Positions 1 through 11,145 are shown, numbered from the stretch's first letter. The stretch: 64,000 bases of DNA from Streptomyces sp. NBC_00433 (GCA_036015235.1 CP107926.1:248001-312000); one strand, 5' to 3'. The notes: generated by a model not told the origin, from the letters alone. A program made the numbers and translations.

Positions 1-1011
1 CTCAGCCTGCCGGCGACATACCTGGCCGGAGCGGTGACGCTGGCGCAGCTCTACGCCGTCGCGGCGCTCACCGGGACCGCGGCGGTGCTGTTCAACACCT
101 CCTACTCGGCCTTCTTCGCCCACCTGGTGCCGCGAGCGTCCTACGTGGACGCCAACAGCAAGCTCAGCACCAGCCGTTCGGCCTCCTTCGTGGCGGGCCC
201 CGCGATCGGCGGCGCGCTGGTGCAGGCGCTGAGCGCCCCGGTGGCCGTCCTCGCCGACGCGGGGTCCTTCCTGGCCTCCGCCTTCCTGGTCGGACGCATC
301 CGCACCGAGGAGCCGCCGCCCTCCGCGGCGCACCCCTCGGTGCTGCGCAGGGCGAGGGAGGGGCTGGCCTTCGTGGTCCGCCACCCGGTTCTGCGGGCCA
401 CCCTCGGCTGCGCCGCCACCGTCAACTTCTTCACGTTCATCTCCGGCACCGGTCTGCTGGTCCTGTTCGCCACCCGCGACCTGCGTCTGACGGCCGGCGG
501 GATCGGCCTCGCACTCGGCGTGGGAGCGACCGGGGCACTGCTGGGGGCGGTCATCGCACCCCGGATGTCCCGCAGGTGGGGCGTGGGGCCGAGCATCGCG
601 GTGGGTGCGGTGCTGTTCCCGGCGCCTGTCGCCGTCGCGGCCGTCGCCGGCGGGCCGCTGTGGGTACGCGGCGGAGCACTGGCCCTGGCGGAATTCCTGG
701 CCGGGATCGGGGTGATGTTCTTCGACATCAACCTCAACTCGCTCCAGACCGCCGTCATCCACGACGGCATCCGCAGCCGGGTCTCCGGCGCGTACAGCAC
801 CGTGAACTACGGTGTGCGCCCGATCGGCGCCGTCGTGGGCGGCGTGCTCGCCACCGCGGTGGGACTTCGCCCGACCCTGCTGCTGACCGCCGCCGGCGGC
901 GCGCTGTCCGTGCTGTGGCTGGTCTTCTCGCCCGTGGCGCGCATCCGCACCCTGGACCAGGCGCCCGCCGTCGCGGCACAGCGGGCTACGCGGTCTTCAG
1001 CGGCTCCTTGA
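1..1011 (+). CDS. MFS transporter, C-terminal part (5' end outside window)
   Basis: This is the C-terminal 336 residues of a major facilitator superfamily exporter. The reading frame is open from the first base, so the true start lies left of the window. The protein has repeated hydrophobic segments (for example around positions 480-660 and 800-930 of the DNA) separated by short Arg-rich loops, and a cytoplasmic loop with Arg/Glu residues between the halves. The layout resembles the EntS/MFS_3 drug and siderophore exporter group; the substrate cannot be read from sequence. The 3' end overlaps the convergent SRPBCC gene by 26 bp. Confidence 0.85.
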   Translation, partial: LSLPATYLAGAVTLAQLYAVAALTGTAAVLFNTSYSAFFAHLVPRASYVDANSKLSTSRSASFVAGPAIGGALVQALSAPVAVLADAGSFLASAFLVGRIRTEEPPPSAAHPSVLRRAREGLAFVVRHPVLRATLGCAATVNFFTFISGTGLLVLFATRDLRLTAGGIGLALGVGATGALLGAVIAPRMSRRWGVGPSIAVGAVLFPAPVAVAAVAGGPLWVRGGALALAEFLAGIGVMFFDINLNSLQTAVIHDGIRSRVSGAYSTVNYGVRPIGAVVGGVLATAVGLRPTLLLTAAGGALSVLWLVFSPVARIRTLDQAPAVAAQRATRSSAAP

Positions 1012-1408
1012 ACGCCTTGCGGACCACCGGTCCGGCCAGGGGGATGATCGAGCCCATCACCTTCGCCTTGAGAGAGGTGGGATGCCGTTCGAGTTCGACG
1101 TCGATGCGGCTGCCGCCGTCCGTGGGGGTCATGCGGTAGTTCCAGCCGCCCGTTCCGAAGGGAATCGACTCGCGCGTGGTGACGGTGACCGTGTTCTGTG
1201 ACGGGTCCCATTCGTAGCGTGCCCGCTCCCACGACTTGGCATTGCCCTCGGTGACCTCCGCCCATGTGTCCCCGCGGTCGTGGACCTGGAAGTGGTCGGC
1301 GTCGATGGAAGGCCACTCGTCGACACGCGAGGGGCTGAAGTTGGTCAGGACCTCCATCGCCTCGGACGGACTCATCGAGGAATTCAGATGAAAATGCAGG
1401 GTTGCCAT
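986..1408 (-). CDS. SRPBCC (START-like) family protein
   Basis: A 140-residue protein with the single-domain SRPBCC pattern: an N-terminal strand, a helical segment containing SPSRVDEWP, a run of beta strands (WAEVTEGN, ARYEWDP, TVTVTTRES, WNYRMTP, GSRIDVELERH) and a long C-terminal helix. The family forms a hydrophobic cavity for small ligands or polyketide intermediates; no specific function can be assigned here. The ATG start has a strong ribosome-binding site (AAGGAG) seven bases upstream. It overlaps the convergent MFS gene and is separated from metE by two hairpins, so it is probably its own transcription unit. Confidence 0.75.
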   Translation of the reverse strand: MATLHFHLNSSMSPSEAMEVLTNFSPSRVDEWPSIDADHFQVHDRGDTWAEVTEGNAKSWERARYEWDPSQNTVTVTTRESIPFGTGGWNYRMTPTDGGSRIDVELERHPTSLKAKVMGSIIPLAGPVVRKAFKEPLKTA

Positions 1409-1525
1409 GACCTGATCTCCTTGATTCGGGGAGACCGACTCGCAGTCCCGCTGCTCTTCTCGGGACGGATTCGGGCAGGCCTGCCTTCTGACGGCCCTCT
1501 TCCATGGTGCGCCTCCGCCCGGCTC

Positions 1526-1600
1526 CGCGCACCGGCAGCGGGATCCGCCGGTGCGCGCAGCCGGCGGGGCCGGAAAGCGCCGTGCGGCTTGCCGGCCCCG
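1526..1600 (-). terminator. Two tandem hairpins after metE
   Basis: Two inverted repeats lie just past the metE stop. The first, on the metE transcript, pairs 1565-1573 with 1592-1600 (9 bp, 18-nt loop). The second pairs 1526-1536 with 1547-1557 (11 bp, 10-nt loop). There is no T-tract, as is usual in actinomycetes. They lie between metE and the co-directional SRPBCC gene, where a terminator is expected. Confidence 0.55.
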
Positions 1601-1612
1601 AAAGCGGTCGGG

Positions 1613-3937
1613 TCAGGAGGACCGGTCGGGCAGCTCCGCGCGTACGGTGCGGGCGGCCGCGACGAGGTTCGCCAGGGAGGCGCGGGTCTCGGGCCAGGTG
1701 CGGGTCTTCAGGCCGCAGTCGGGGTTGACCCACAGGCGGTCGGCCGGGATGGCCTCAAGACCCTTGCGGAGCAGGGCTGCCGCCTCGTCGGCACCGGGGA
1801 CGCGCGGGGAGTGGATGTCGTAGACACCGGGGCCGGCTTCGCGGGGGTAGTGGTGGGCGGCGAGTTCGCCGGCGACCTGCATGTGGGAGCGGGCGGCCTC
1901 CAGGCTGATCACATCGGCGTCGAGGTCGTCGATGGCCTGCACGATGTCGCCGAACTCGGCGTAGCACATGTGGGTGTGGACCTGGGTGTCCGGGCGCACC
2001 CCGGCGGTGGTGAGGCGGAAGGCCTCGGTGGCCCAGGCCAGGTAGGCGGGGCGGTCGGCGGCGCGCAGCGGCAGGGTCTCGCGCAGCGCGGGTTCGTCCA
2101 CCTGGATGACGGCGGTGCCGGCGGCTTCGAGGTCGGCGACCTCGTCGCGCAGGGCGAGGGCGACCTGGCGTGCGGTCTGCGCGAGCGGCTGGTCGTCGCG
2201 GACGAAGGACCAGGCCAGCATGGTCACAGGACCGGTCAGCATGCCCTTGACCGGGCGGGGCGTCAGGGACTGCGCGTAGGCGGTCCAGCGCACGGTCATC
2301 GGCTCGGGCCGGGAGATGTCGCCGGCCAGGACCGGCGGCCGTACGTAGCGGGACCCGTAGGACTGCACCCAGCCGTGCCGGGTGGCCAGGTAGCCGGTGA
2401 GCTGCTCGGCGAAATACTGCACCATGTCGTTGCGCTCGGGCTCGCCGTGCACGAGGACGTCGAGACCGGCCTGCTCCTGGAAGGCGATCACCTCGGCGAC
2501 GGCGTCCCGCATCCGCTGCTCGTACGCGGCGGCGTCGATCCGTCCCGCGCGCAGGTCGGCGCGGGCGCTGCGCAGGTCGTCGGTCTGCGGGAAGGACCCG
2601 ATGGTGGTGGTCGGCAGCGGCGGCAGCCCGAGCCGCTCGCGCTGGGCGGCGGTGCGCCCGGTGTACGGCTGGGAGCGGCGGCCGTCGGCGTCGGTGACGG
2701 CCGCCGTACGGGCGCGCACGGCCGGGTCGTGGGTGATCGCGGATCCGGCGCGGGAGGCGAGGTCCGCCCGGTTGGCGGCCAGTTCGGCGGCGACGGAGTC
2801 GGTGCCGGCGGCAAGGGCGCGGGCCAGGGTGGCGATCTCGGCGGTCTTCTGCCGGGCGAAGGCGAGCCAGCGCCGCACCTGCGGGTCGAGGTCGGTCTCG
2901 GCGGCGGCGTCGAGCGGCACGTGCAGCAGCGAGCAGGACGCGGCGACGTCCACCCGGTCGGCGAGGCCCAGCAGGGTGGCCAGGAGGGACAGCGACTTCC
3001 CGTAGTCGTTGATCCAGATGTTGCGGCCGTCGACGACGCCTGCCACGAGCCGCTTGCCGGGCAGGCCGCCGGCGGCCGCGAGGTCGCCCAGGTTCGCCGC
3101 CGCCGGTCCGGTGAAGTCCACGGCCAGGCCCTCGACGGGGGCCTTGGCCAGCACCGGCAGGGCATCGCCGAGGCGGCCGAAGTAGGTGGCGACCAGGAGT
3201 GCGGGCCGGTCGGTGAGGGCGCCGAGGTCGCGGTAGGCCTCTTCGACGGCCTTGAGTTCGGCCGGGCTGCGGTCCTGGACCAGGGCCGGTTCGTCGAGCT
3301 GGACCCATTCCGCACCGGCGGCGCGCAGGTCGGCGAGCACCTCGGCGTAGACGGGCAGCAGCCGGCCGAGGAGCGCGAGCGGGGCGTATCCGCCGCCGAC
3401 GCCGGGGGCGGGCTTGGCGAGCAGCAGGTAGGTGACGGGGCCGAGCAGCACGGGGCGGGCTTCGAGTCCGAGGGCGAGGGCCTCCTTCAGCTCGGCGACC
3501 TGTTTGGCCGAGTCCGCCGTGAAGGTGGTGGCGGGTCCCAACTCGGGCACCAGGTAGTGGTAGTTGGTGTCGAACCACTTCGTCATCTCCAGCGGCGCCA
3601 CGTCCTGCGTCCCGCGGGCCATCGCGAAGTAGCCGTCCAGGGCGTCGGCGCCGACCGCGGCGCGGTGGCGCTCGGGGACGGCGCCGACCATCACGCTGGT
3701 GTCCAGCACGTGGTCGTAGTAGGAGAAGTCGCCGGTCGGGACCTCGTGGACGCCGGCCTCTGCCAGTTGCCGCCAGTTCTCCCGGCGCAGGCCTGCCGCG
3801 GCCTCCCGCAGGGCGTCGGCGCCGACCCGGCCCTTCCAGTAGCCCTCGACGGCCTTCTTCAGTTCCCGGTGCCGCCCCTGCCGGGGGTAGCCGTACACGG
3901 TGGCCCGTGCTGCCGCGGCTGCGGTCTTCGGTGTCAC
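1613..3937 (-). CDS. metE: Cobalamin-independent methionine synthase MetE
   Basis: A full-length (774-residue) 5-methyltetrahydropteroyltriglutamate-homocysteine S-methyltransferase. It makes methionine by transferring a methyl group from methyl-folate to homocysteine without B12. The usual two barrel halves are present. The N-terminal half begins [22 protein letters not shown]. The C-terminal half carries the zinc ligands in the [11 protein letters not shown] and NPDCGLKTR segments and the [11 protein letters not shown] strand. The GTG start at 3937 has AAGGAG 6-8 bases upstream. A cobalamin riboswitch precedes the gene on the same strand, so expression should be shut off when B12 is available and a B12-dependent MetH can take over. 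Confidence 0.97.
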   Translation of the reverse strand: MTPKTAAAAARATVYGYPRQGRHRELKKAVEGYWKGRVGADALREAAAGLRRENWRQLAEAGVHEVPTGDFSYYDHVLDTSVMVGAVPERHRAAVGADALDGYFAMARGTQDVAPLEMTKWFDTNYHYLVPELGPATTFTADSAKQVAELKEALALGLEARPVLLGPVTYLLLAKPAPGVGGGYAPLALLGRLLPVYAEVLADLRAAGAEWVQLDEPALVQDRSPAELKAVEEAYRDLGALTDRPALLVATYFGRLGDALPVLAKAPVEGLAVDFTGPAAANLGDLAAAGGLPGKRLVAGVVDGRNIWINDYGKSLSLLATLLGLADRVDVAASCSLLHVPLDAAAETDLDPQVRRWLAFARQKTAEIATLARALAAGTDSVAAELAANRADLASRAGSAITHDPAVRARTAAVTDADGRRSQPYTGRTAAQRERLGLPPLPTTTIGSFPQTDDLRSARADLRAGRIDAAAYEQRMRDAVAEVIAFQEQAGLDVLVHGEPERNDMVQYFAEQLTGYLATRHGWVQSYGSRYVRPPVLAGDISRPEPMTVRWTAYAQSLTPRPVKGMLTGPVTMLAWSFVRDDQPLAQTARQVALALRDEVADLEAAGTAVIQVDEPALRETLPLRAADRPAYLAWATEAFRLTTAGVRPDTQVHTHMCYAEFGDIVQAIDDLDADVISLEAARSHMQVAGELAAHHYPREAGPGVYDIHSPRVPGADEAAALLRKGLEAIPADRLWVNPDCGLKTRTWPETRASLANLVAAARTVRAELPDRSS

Positions 3938-4110
3938 GGAACTCTCCTTCGCGAGCTGTCTCCTGGGACGTCCCGGTGGCGGGAGGAGGGCGCGAAGGCA
4001 TGACGACCGGCCGGGAGCCCCGACCGCGCGCGGAGCGCGGCGGACCGCCTGGCGTTCACCGACCTGCCCTCGAGGTCACCGGGAACTCCGCGCACGACCG
4101 TCGTACGCGG

Positions 4111-4310
4111 GCGACAGGCAGGTCTTCGGACTCGCGGGCGCATCCGCCGAAGGCGGACACCTACTGGCCGTCGCTTCCCAGGCCCGGCCGGGCCCAGTGC
4201 TCATGACGGCGGTCGTTCCCACTCACCGCTGCGGGGCAGTCCCGGATTTGCACCGGGTTCCCTCTTGCGACGCGCCTGCCTGGCGGGCAGGGCGAACCGG
4301 TCACCCCCTC
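4111..4310 (-). ncRNA. Cobalamin (B12) riboswitch upstream of metE
   Basis: On the minus strand the conserved core reads GGTGCAAATCCGGGACTG followed by CCCCGCAGCGGTG (about 4225-4257). The 3' signature GAGTCCGAAGACCTGCCTG lies at about 4115-4134. Both are hallmarks of the AdoCbl riboswitch family, in the right order and spacing. The remaining 170 bases before the metE GTG codon would hold the expression platform. It controls metE; the divergent mutA starts 120 bp beyond its 5' end. Boundaries are approximate. Confidence 0.95.
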
Positions 4311-4431
4311 AGGATAGGGGGCCGCCCGCGGTTCCGGGCGCCGCCGCGCGTACGGCGACAGCCGAGGTCAGCCCGGCGCCTCCAGGGCGTCTTTAGAAAC
4401 CATCAAGGGGGCAGGCCTTAGCATCGGGCGC

Positions 4432-6273
4432 ATGACGGTTCTGCCTGACGACGGAATCCCGCTCGGTGCCGAATTCCCGGCCGGCACCCACGAGGAGTGG
4501 CAGCAGCTCGTGGCGGGTGTCCTGCGCAAGTCCGGCAAGGACCTGTCGGGCCCCGAGGCGGAGCAGGCGCTGTCCACCGCGCTGGACGACGGCCTTGTCG
4601 TACGCCCCCTCTACGACTCCGGCACCACCGCTCCCGACCCCGGCCTGCCCGGCTTCCCGCCCTATGTGCGCGGGGGCCGGCCGGTGGGCGGCTGGGACGT
4701 ACGCCAGTGGCACAGGGCGCGCACGGCCGAGCGGGCCAACGAGGCCGTGCTCGCCGACCTGGAGGGCGGCGCCACCTCCGTGTGGCTCTCGCTGGGCGCC
4801 GAGGGCCTGCCCCCGGCGGGCCTGGAGCGCGCTCTGGAGGGCGTCTACCTGGACCTGGCGCCCGTCGTGCTCGACGCGGGCCCGCAGCTGCGGGCCGCGG
4901 CCGACGGGCTGCTGCGGCTGTACGACCGGCAGGGGGTGGCCCCGCAGGCGGCGCGCGGCAATCTCGGTGCCGATCCGCTGGGCCACAGCGCCCGTACGGG
5001 GCAGGCCGCGGACTCCGGCGACGCCGTCGCCCTGGCCCTGCGGATCCACCGGGCCTACCCGGGGCTGCGGGCGCTGACCGTGGACGCCCTGCCTTATCAC
5101 GAGGCCGGTGCGTCAGCCGCCCAGGAACTGGGCTGCTCGCTGGCCACCGGGGTCGCCTACCTGCGCCTGCTGACCGCGGCGGGACTGAGCGTCGACGACG
5201 CCTGCGGCCAGCTGGAATTCCGCTACGCGGCGACCGCGGACCAGTTCCTGACCATCGCCAAGCTGCGGGCCGCCCGCCGCCTGTGGACCCGGGTCGCCGA
5301 GGTGTGCGGGGCGCGGGAGGCCGCCCCGCAGCTCCAGCACGCGGTGACCTCGGCGGTGATGATGACCCGCCGCGACCCCTACGTGAACATGCTGCGCACC
5401 ACGCTGGCCGCCCTGGGCGCCGGTGTCGGCGGCGCCGACTCCGTCACGGTGCTGCCCTTCGACCACGCGCTGGGACTGCCCGACGACTTCGCCCGCAGGA
5501 TCGCCCGCAACACCTCCTCCATCCTGCTGGAGGAGTCGCACCTCGGGCGGGTCGCCGACCCGGCCGGCGGTTCCTGGTACGTCGAGCGGCTCACCGACGA
5601 AGTCGCCCACGCCGCCTGGGACTTCTTCCAGCAGCTGGAGCGGGCCGGCGGCCAGGAGGAGGCGCTCCGCTCCGGCCTGGTCGGCGAACGCGTCGCCGAG
5701 GTGTGGGCGGCGCGCACCCGGGCGCTCGCCACCCGGCGCGAGCCGATCACCGGGGTCAGCGAATTCCCGCACCTCGCGGAGCGGCCCGTCGAGCGCGCCG
5801 CGCCGCCCGCCCATCCCGCGGGCGGCCTGCCGCGCGTACGCCGGGACGAGGCCTACGAAGCGCTGCGGGCGCGCTCCGACGCCCATCTGGCCGCCACCGG
5901 GAGCCGCCCCGCGGTCTTCCTGGCGGCGCTCGGCCCCGAGTCGGCCCATGCCGCGCGGGTCTCCTTCGCCTCGAATCTCCTCCAGGCGGGCGGGGTGCTG
6001 CCGGTGCACGACCCGATCACGGTGGACGCGGCCTCGGCCGGCGAGGCGTTCGCCGCCAGCGGCGCCCGTATCGCCTGCCTGTGCTCCAGCGACGCGCTCT
6101 ACGACGAGCAGGCCGACGCCGTCACGGACGCGCTCAGGGCGGCCGGGGCGGAACGGGTCCTGCTCGCGGGCCGTCCCGGCAAGGGGCCGGACGTCGACGG
6201 CCACCTCTTCCTGGGCTGCGACGCGGTCGCCGTCCTGACCTCGGTCCTCGACCGCGTGGGAGTGACGGCATGA
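4432..6273 (+). CDS. mutA: Methylmalonyl-CoA mutase small (beta) subunit
   Basis: A 613-residue homologue of the small subunit of adenosylcobalamin-dependent methylmalonyl-CoA mutase, which together with MutB interconverts methylmalonyl-CoA and succinyl-CoA. The mutase barrel is recognisable ([62 protein letters not shown]), and the C-terminal Rossmann-like domain lacks the DxHxxG cobalamin ligand, as expected for this subunit. It begins an operon with mutB (stop and start overlap) and meaB. The pathway can supply or drain methylmalonyl-CoA; the PKS in this window appears to use a discrete malonyl-type AT, so a link to it is not indicated. Confidence 0.96.
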   Translation: MTVLPDDGIPLGAEFPAGTHEEWQQLVAGVLRKSGKDLSGPEAEQALSTALDDGLVVRPLYDSGTTAPDPGLPGFPPYVRGGRPVGGWDVRQWHRARTAERANEAVLADLEGGATSVWLSLGAEGLPPAGLERALEGVYLDLAPVVLDAGPQLRAAADGLLRLYDRQGVAPQAARGNLGADPLGHSARTGQAADSGDAVALALRIHRAYPGLRALTVDALPYHEAGASAAQELGCSLATGVAYLRLLTAAGLSVDDACGQLEFRYAATADQFLTIAKLRAARRLWTRVAEVCGAREAAPQLQHAVTSAVMMTRRDPYVNMLRTTLAALGAGVGGADSVTVLPFDHALGLPDDFARRIARNTSSILLEESHLGRVADPAGGSWYVERLTDEVAHAAWDFFQQLERAGGQEEALRSGLVGERVAEVWAARTRALATRREPITGVSEFPHLAERPVERAAPPAHPAGGLPRVRRDEAYEALRARSDAHLAATGSRPAVFLAALGPESAHAARVSFASNLLQAGGVLPVHDPITVDAASAGEAFAASGARIACLCSSDALYDEQADAVTDALRAAGAERVLLAGRPGKGPDVDGHLFLGCDAVAVLTSVLDRVGVTA

Positions 6274-8477
6274 TGCAGATCCCGGACTTCTCGCAGATCC
6301 CGCTGGGCCCGGGAACCCCGCCGGGGGCCACCCACGAGCAGTGGCGCCAGGCGGTCAAGCAGGCCACCGGCAGCAGCGCGGCCGATCTCGTCTGGGAGAC
6401 CCCGGAGGGGATCGCGGTCAAGCCGCTCTACACCGGCAGCGACCTGGAAGGCCTGGACTTCCTCGGCACCTACCCGGGTGTGCCGCCCTACCTGCGCGGC
6501 CCGTACCCGACGATGTACGTCAACCAGCCCTGGACGATCCGGCAGTACGCGGGCTTCTCCACCGCCGAGGAGTCCAACGCCTTCTACCGCCGCAACCTCG
6601 CCGCGGGGCAGAAGGGCCTGTCGGTGGCGTTCGACCTCCCCACGCACCGCGGCTACGACAGCGACCACCCGCGGGTGACCGGGGACGTCGGCATGGCCGG
6701 TGTCGCCATCGACTCGATCTACGACATGCGGCAGCTCTTCGACGGCATCCCGCTGGACCGGATGACCGTCTCGATGACGATGAACGGCGCGGTCCTGCCC
6801 GTCCTCGCGCTCTACATCGTGGCGGCGGAGGAGCAGGGGGTGCCGCCGGAGAAGCTCGCGGGGACCATCCAGAACGACATCCTCAAGGAGTTCATGGTCC
6901 GCAACACCTACATCTACCCGCCGCTGCCCTCCATGCGGATCATCTCCGACATCTTCGCCTACACCTCGCAGAAGATGCCGCGCTACAACTCGATCTCCAT
7001 CTCCGGCTACCACATCCAGGAAGCCGGGGCCACGGCCGACCTGGAGCTGGCCTACACCCTCGCCGACGGGGTGGAGTACCTGCGGGCCGGCCAGGCCGCC
7101 GGACTGGACGTCGACGCCTTCGCGCCCCGGCTCTCCTTCTTCTGGGCGATCGGCATGAACTTCTTCATGGAGATCGCGAAGCTGCGCGCGGCCCGGCTGC
7201 TGTGGGCCAGGCTCGTCAAGCAGTTCGACCCGAAGAATCCCAAGTCGCTCTCCCTGCGCACCCATTCGCAGACCTCCGGCTGGTCGCTCACCGCGCAGGA
7301 CGTCTTCAACAACGTGACACGCACCTGCGTGGAGGCGATGGCCGCCACCCAGGGCCACACCCAGTCGCTGCACACCAACGCCCTGGACGAGGCGCTGGCG
7401 CTGCCGACCGACTTCTCCGCGCGGATCGCCCGCAATACGCAGCTGTTGATCCAGCAGGAGTCGGGCACCTGCCGGGTGATCGACCCGTGGGGCGGCAGCG
7501 CGTATGTCGAGCGGCTGACCAATGACCTCGCCCGGCGGGCGTGGCAGCACATCCAGGAGGTCGAGGCCGCGGGGGGCATGGCACAGGCCATCGACGCCGG
7601 CATCCCCAAACTCCGCATCGAGGAGGCCGCGGCGCGCACCCAGGCCAGGATCGACTCCGGGCGCCAGACCGTCATCGGCGTCAACAAATACCGCGTCGAC
7701 TCCGACGAGAAGATCGACGTCCGGTCGGTCGACAACTCCGCCGTCCGCGCGCAGCAGGTGGACAAGCTGCGCCGGCTCCGGGCCGAGCGCGACGAGGGCG
7801 CCTGCCAGGACGCCCTGCGGGCGCTGACCGAGGCGGCGGGACGGGAGCCGGGGCCGGACCTGGAGGGCAACCTGCTGGCGCTCGCGGTCTCCGCGGCCCG
7901 CGCCATGGCGACGGTCGGTGAGATTTCCGACGCACTGGAGAAGGTCTACGGCAGACACGCCGGCCGGATCCGTACGATCTCCGGTGTGTACCGCAACGAG
8001 GCCGGCCACTCCCCCGCCGTGGACGACACCCGGGCGCTCGTCGAGCGCTTCGCCGAGGCGGAGGGCCGCCGGCCGCGCATCCTCGTCGCGAAGATGGGGC
8101 AGGACGGGCACGACCGGGGCCAGAAGGTCATCGCGACCGCCTTCGCGGACCTGGGCTTCGACGTGGACGTCGGCCCGCTCTTCCAGACGCCGGCCGAGGT
8201 GGCACGGCAGGCGGTCGAGGCCGACGTGCACGTGGTCGGCGTGTCGTCGCTGGCCGCCGGGCACCTGACGCTCGTGCCCGCGCTGCGTGCTGAGCTGGCC
8301 GCCGAGGGCCGCGAGGACATCATGATCGTGGTGGGCGGGGTCATCCCCCCGCAGGACATCCCGGCGCTGCACGAGGCGGGCGCCGCGGCGGTCTTCCCGC
8401 CCGGCACGGTGATCCCCGACGCCGCGTACGACCTGATCGGCCGGCTCGGCGCCGCGCTGGGCCACGACGGGGCGTGA
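6270..8477 (+). CDS. mutB: Methylmalonyl-CoA mutase large (alpha) subunit
   Basis: A 735-residue catalytic subunit of methylmalonyl-CoA mutase. It starts at the ATG overlapping the mutA stop (ATGA), so the two are translationally coupled. The substrate barrel occupies roughly residues 1-560 ([41 protein letters not shown]). The C-terminal B12 domain contains [14 protein letters not shown], the DxHxxG motif whose histidine ligates cobalt, followed by [11 protein letters not shown] and [10 protein letters not shown]. Length and motifs are normal for the family. meaB follows seven bases downstream. Confidence 0.98.
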   Translation: MMQIPDFSQIPLGPGTPPGATHEQWRQAVKQATGSSAADLVWETPEGIAVKPLYTGSDLEGLDFLGTYPGVPPYLRGPYPTMYVNQPWTIRQYAGFSTAEESNAFYRRNLAAGQKGLSVAFDLPTHRGYDSDHPRVTGDVGMAGVAIDSIYDMRQLFDGIPLDRMTVSMTMNGAVLPVLALYIVAAEEQGVPPEKLAGTIQNDILKEFMVRNTYIYPPLPSMRIISDIFAYTSQKMPRYNSISISGYHIQEAGATADLELAYTLADGVEYLRAGQAAGLDVDAFAPRLSFFWAIGMNFFMEIAKLRAARLLWARLVKQFDPKNPKSLSLRTHSQTSGWSLTAQDVFNNVTRTCVEAMAATQGHTQSLHTNALDEALALPTDFSARIARNTQLLIQQESGTCRVIDPWGGSAYVERLTNDLARRAWQHIQEVEAAGGMAQAIDAGIPKLRIEEAAARTQARIDSGRQTVIGVNKYRVDSDEKIDVRSVDNSAVRAQQVDKLRRLRAERDEGACQDALRALTEAAGREPGPDLEGNLLALAVSAARAMATVGEISDALEKVYGRHAGRIRTISGVYRNEAGHSPAVDDTRALVERFAEAEGRRPRILVAKMGQDGHDRGQKVIATAFADLGFDVDVGPLFQTPAEVARQAVEADVHVVGVSSLAAGHLTLVPALRAELAAEGREDIMIVVGGVIPPQDIPALHEAGAAAVFPPGTVIPDAAYDLIGRLGAALGHDGA

Positions 8478-8484
8478 CCCCGAC

Positions 8485-9474
8485 ATGGACATCGACGTCG
8501 ACGGCTACGTCCGGGGCGTACTCGACGGCAGGCGCGCGGTCATCGCGCGGGCCATCACGCTCGTCGAGTCCCGCCGCCCGGACCACCGGGGAGCGGTCCA
8601 GCAGCTGCTGACCGAACTGCTGCCGCACAGCGGCGGCGCCCGGCGGATCGGGATCACCGGTGTCCCCGGGGTGGGCAAGTCCACCTTCATCGACGCCTTC
8701 GGCAGCATGCTCACCGCCCGCGGGCACCGGGTCGCGGTCCTCGCGGTCGATCCGTCCTCCACCCTTACCGGCGGCTCCATCCTCGGCGACAAGACGCGTA
8801 TGGAACGCCTCGCCGTGGACCCGTCGGCCTTCGTCCGCCCCTCCCCGAGCGCGGGCACCCTGGGCGGGGTGGCCAGGGCGACCCGGGAGTCCATGGTCGT
8901 CATGGAGGCCGCGGGCTACGACGTGGTGCTGGTGGAGACCGTGGGCGTCGGCCAGTCCGAGACGGCTGTCTCCCGGATGGTCGACTCCTTCCTGCTGCTC
9001 ACCCTCGCCCGCACCGGCGACCAGTTGCAGGGCATCAAGAAGGGCGTCCTTGAACTGGCCGACGTGATCGCCGTCAACAAGGCGGACGGCCGCCACGAGC
9101 AGGACGCGCGCTCCGCGGCCAGGGAGCTGTCCGGCGCGCTGCGCCTGATGCAGCCGGCCGACGCGGAGTGGACCCCGCCGGTCCTCAGCTGCAGCGCCCT
9201 GGAGTCGGCCGGCATGGACACCGTGTGGGAGCGGCTGGAGCAGCACCGCACCCTGCTGGACTCGGGCGGCAGGCTCGCCGCCAAACGGCGTGACCAGCAG
9301 GTCGACTGGGCCTGGAGCATGGTGCGCGAGGACCTCCTCGGCCGCCTCCAGGGCCACCCGGCCGTCAGAGCCCTGGCCCCGGAGCTGGAACAGCAGGTCA
9401 GGGACGGGAAGATGACCGCGGCACTGGCCGCGCAGCGCCTCCTCGGCGCGTTCGACGGCAAGGCGGAGGACTGA
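8485..9474 (+). CDS. meaB: MeaB-type G-protein chaperone of methylmalonyl-CoA mutase
   Basis: A 329-residue P-loop GTPase of the MeaB/ArgK family, which protects and reloads methylmalonyl-CoA mutase with its cofactor. Visible motifs are the Walker A GVPGVGKST (around residue 57), the DPSST switch segment, the ETVGVGQSE segment and NKAD, the guanine-specificity loop. The C-terminal helices (dimerisation arm) are present. It is the last gene of the mutA-mutB-meaB operon. Confidence 0.96.
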   Translation: MDIDVDGYVRGVLDGRRAVIARAITLVESRRPDHRGAVQQLLTELLPHSGGARRIGITGVPGVGKSTFIDAFGSMLTARGHRVAVLAVDPSSTLTGGSILGDKTRMERLAVDPSAFVRPSPSAGTLGGVARATRESMVVMEAAGYDVVLVETVGVGQSETAVSRMVDSFLLLTLARTGDQLQGIKKGVLELADVIAVNKADGRHEQDARSAARELSGALRLMQPADAEWTPPVLSCSALESAGMDTVWERLEQHRTLLDSGGRLAAKRRDQQVDWAWSMVREDLLGRLQGHPAVRALAPELEQQVRDGKMTAALAAQRLLGAFDGKAED

Positions 9475-9634
9475 GCGCGCCTGCCGCCCGGTCAGCCTGC
9501 GGGCACCGCAGCGCATTTAGGCGTCTCGGCTGGTGGTGCGCACCGCGGTGACCGTTCTGCCACTGGACGGTTGGGGAATCGCCTGTTCAACGGGGTTGGC
9601 CCAGGCCGGCTTCGTGCCGCTCGGCGATGATCGG

Positions 9635-10309
9635 TCACGTTCCCGCGGCACCGGACGGCCTGGCTGCGGGCTCGTGGAGTCTCGCGATCGAGCTGATGAG
9701 CTCTGTCTCGGCTTGAGCGAGGTCCGGCCACGGGAACTGGTAACCGTTGCGCAACAGAACGAAGCCGTGCATGGCCGCCCACAGCAGCGTCGCGGTGGAC
9801 AGGACGTCGGTCACGTCGGAGGATCCGTCGGCGACGCAGAGCCGGATGCTCTCCATGAGGTAGGCGAACGGCCCGGCGTCGGGGTCGCGGGTGTCCGGCT
9901 CGTCCGCGGAAGTGGGACGGGGTTCCTCTCCGCGAAGGAGCCGGTTGCGCTGGAAGAGCAGTCCATAGAGATTCGGGTTGTCGACTCCGAAGGCCATGTA
10001 GGCGCGGCAGCCGGCGACGAGCCGGTCCCGAGGCGCCTCGATTCCCTGTTTCGCCTCCGCGATGCAGCGGCCCAGTTGGGCGAAGGTCTCGACGGTGACG
10101 GCCTGCACGATCTCGTCGGGACCGGTGAAATGCAGGTAGATCGACTGCGGTGCGATGCCGATCCGCCGCGCCAGCCCCCGCAGGGTCACCGAGCTCGCGT
10201 AGCCGTCCTCGACAAGGATCTCCCGGGCGGCCGACACGATGTCGCCGCGCAGTGCCTGCCCCGCGCCTCGGGCGTTGCGTCGTCTGGTCCCGGCGGCCTC
10301 TTCGCTCAC
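9635..10309 (-). CDS. TetR-family transcriptional regulator
   Basis: A 224-residue repressor-like protein. The N-terminal helix-turn-helix is typical: IVSAAREILVEDGYASSVTLRGLARRIGIAPQSIYLHF (about residues 24-61). The C-terminal ligand-binding part is helical and not diagnostic. It lies 42 bp downstream of the MBL-fold hydrolase gene on the same strand, so the two are probably cotranscribed and the regulator may control that pair. A near-palindrome upstream of the pair is a candidate operator. Confidence 0.9.
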   Translation of the reverse strand: MSEEAAGTRRRNARGAGQALRGDIVSAAREILVEDGYASSVTLRGLARRIGIAPQSIYLHFTGPDEIVQAVTVETFAQLGRCIAEAKQGIEAPRDRLVAGCRAYMAFGVDNPNLYGLLFQRNRLLRGEEPRPTSADEPDTRDPDAGPFAYLMESIRLCVADGSSDVTDVLSTATLLWAAMHGFVLLRNGYQFPWPDLAQAETELISSIARLHEPAARPSGAAGT

Positions 10310-10351
10310 GGCCGTAACCTTACGCCGTTGCCGGACCGGGGCGAACCCGCG

Positions 10352-11065
10352 TCAGCCGAGAGGGTCGGGGACCTGGTCGGCAGTGGCCGCGGCGCGCAGC
10401 AAGGCGGTGTCGTCCCCACGGAGCGGCTGCCCGTGGCCGAAGCAGACGGTGTCGACGTCGATGTCGGCGAAGCGGCGGAAAGACGCGCCGGCTCGTGGCC
10501 GGTCCAGGTTGAACGGCCCCAGGATGACCTGGCCCTGGTGCTCGGTGGCGATGTCACCGGTGAACAGGACGGCCTCGTTCGGGAAGTGCAGCGCGATACT
10601 GCCGTCGGTGTGGCCGGGAGTCGACAGGACGCGGGCGTCTATCGCGTCGAGGACCTCGTCGTCGTCGAGCTCGCGGTCGACGCGGGACGGCGGGGCGTCG
10701 GGGATGCCGCCGGCTATGTGGGCGTAGAGCTCCTCCTCGGCATGGCTGAGGGCGGGAAGCGAGCCGTAGCCGTCCCCACGGATGATCGGGGCGTCGCTGC
10801 GGTGCGCCCAGATGCGTACATTCCGCCAGCCGGCCAGTTCGGCGGCGGACCCGGCGTGGTCGGGATGCCAGTGCGTCAGGATGACGTGGGTCAGCGACTC
10901 CCGGTCCAGGCCCCAGTCACGCAGAGCCTCGGTGAGGATCTTGCCCTGCCCGGCTATGCCGGTGTCGACCAGCACCGCGTCCGGCCCCCGGCGCAGCAGG
11001 TATGCCTGTCCGGGCCCGTTGTCGAGCACCATACGCAGGTCAGGACGCAGGTCAACGATCTTCAC
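10352..11065 (-). CDS. MBL-fold metallo-hydrolase
   Basis: A 237-residue metallo-beta-lactamase-fold enzyme. The zinc-binding HxHxDH motif appears as THWHPDH (about residues 63-69). Further ligands are in STPGHTDGS, FTGDIATEH and the terminal FGHGQP. The fold covers thioesterases, lactonases and glyoxalase-II-like hydrolases; the substrate cannot be inferred. It is the promoter-proximal gene of a two-gene unit with the TetR regulator. Confidence 0.88.
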   Translation of the reverse strand: MKIVDLRPDLRMVLDNGPGQAYLLRRGPDAVLVDTGIAGQGKILTEALRDWGLDRESLTHVILTHWHPDHAGSAAELAGWRNVRIWAHRSDAPIIRGDGYGSLPALSHAEEELYAHIAGGIPDAPPSRVDRELDDDEVLDAIDARVLSTPGHTDGSIALHFPNEAVLFTGDIATEHQGQVILGPFNLDRPRAGASFRRFADIDVDTVCFGHGQPLRGDDTALLRAAATADQVPDPLG

Positions 11066-11145
11066 AGCAGTCTCCCATGATCAAACCCGATGGATGCGTG
11101 GGGCAGCCGTGAGCTTCCACTAGCCTCACGCCCTTCACCTCACAG

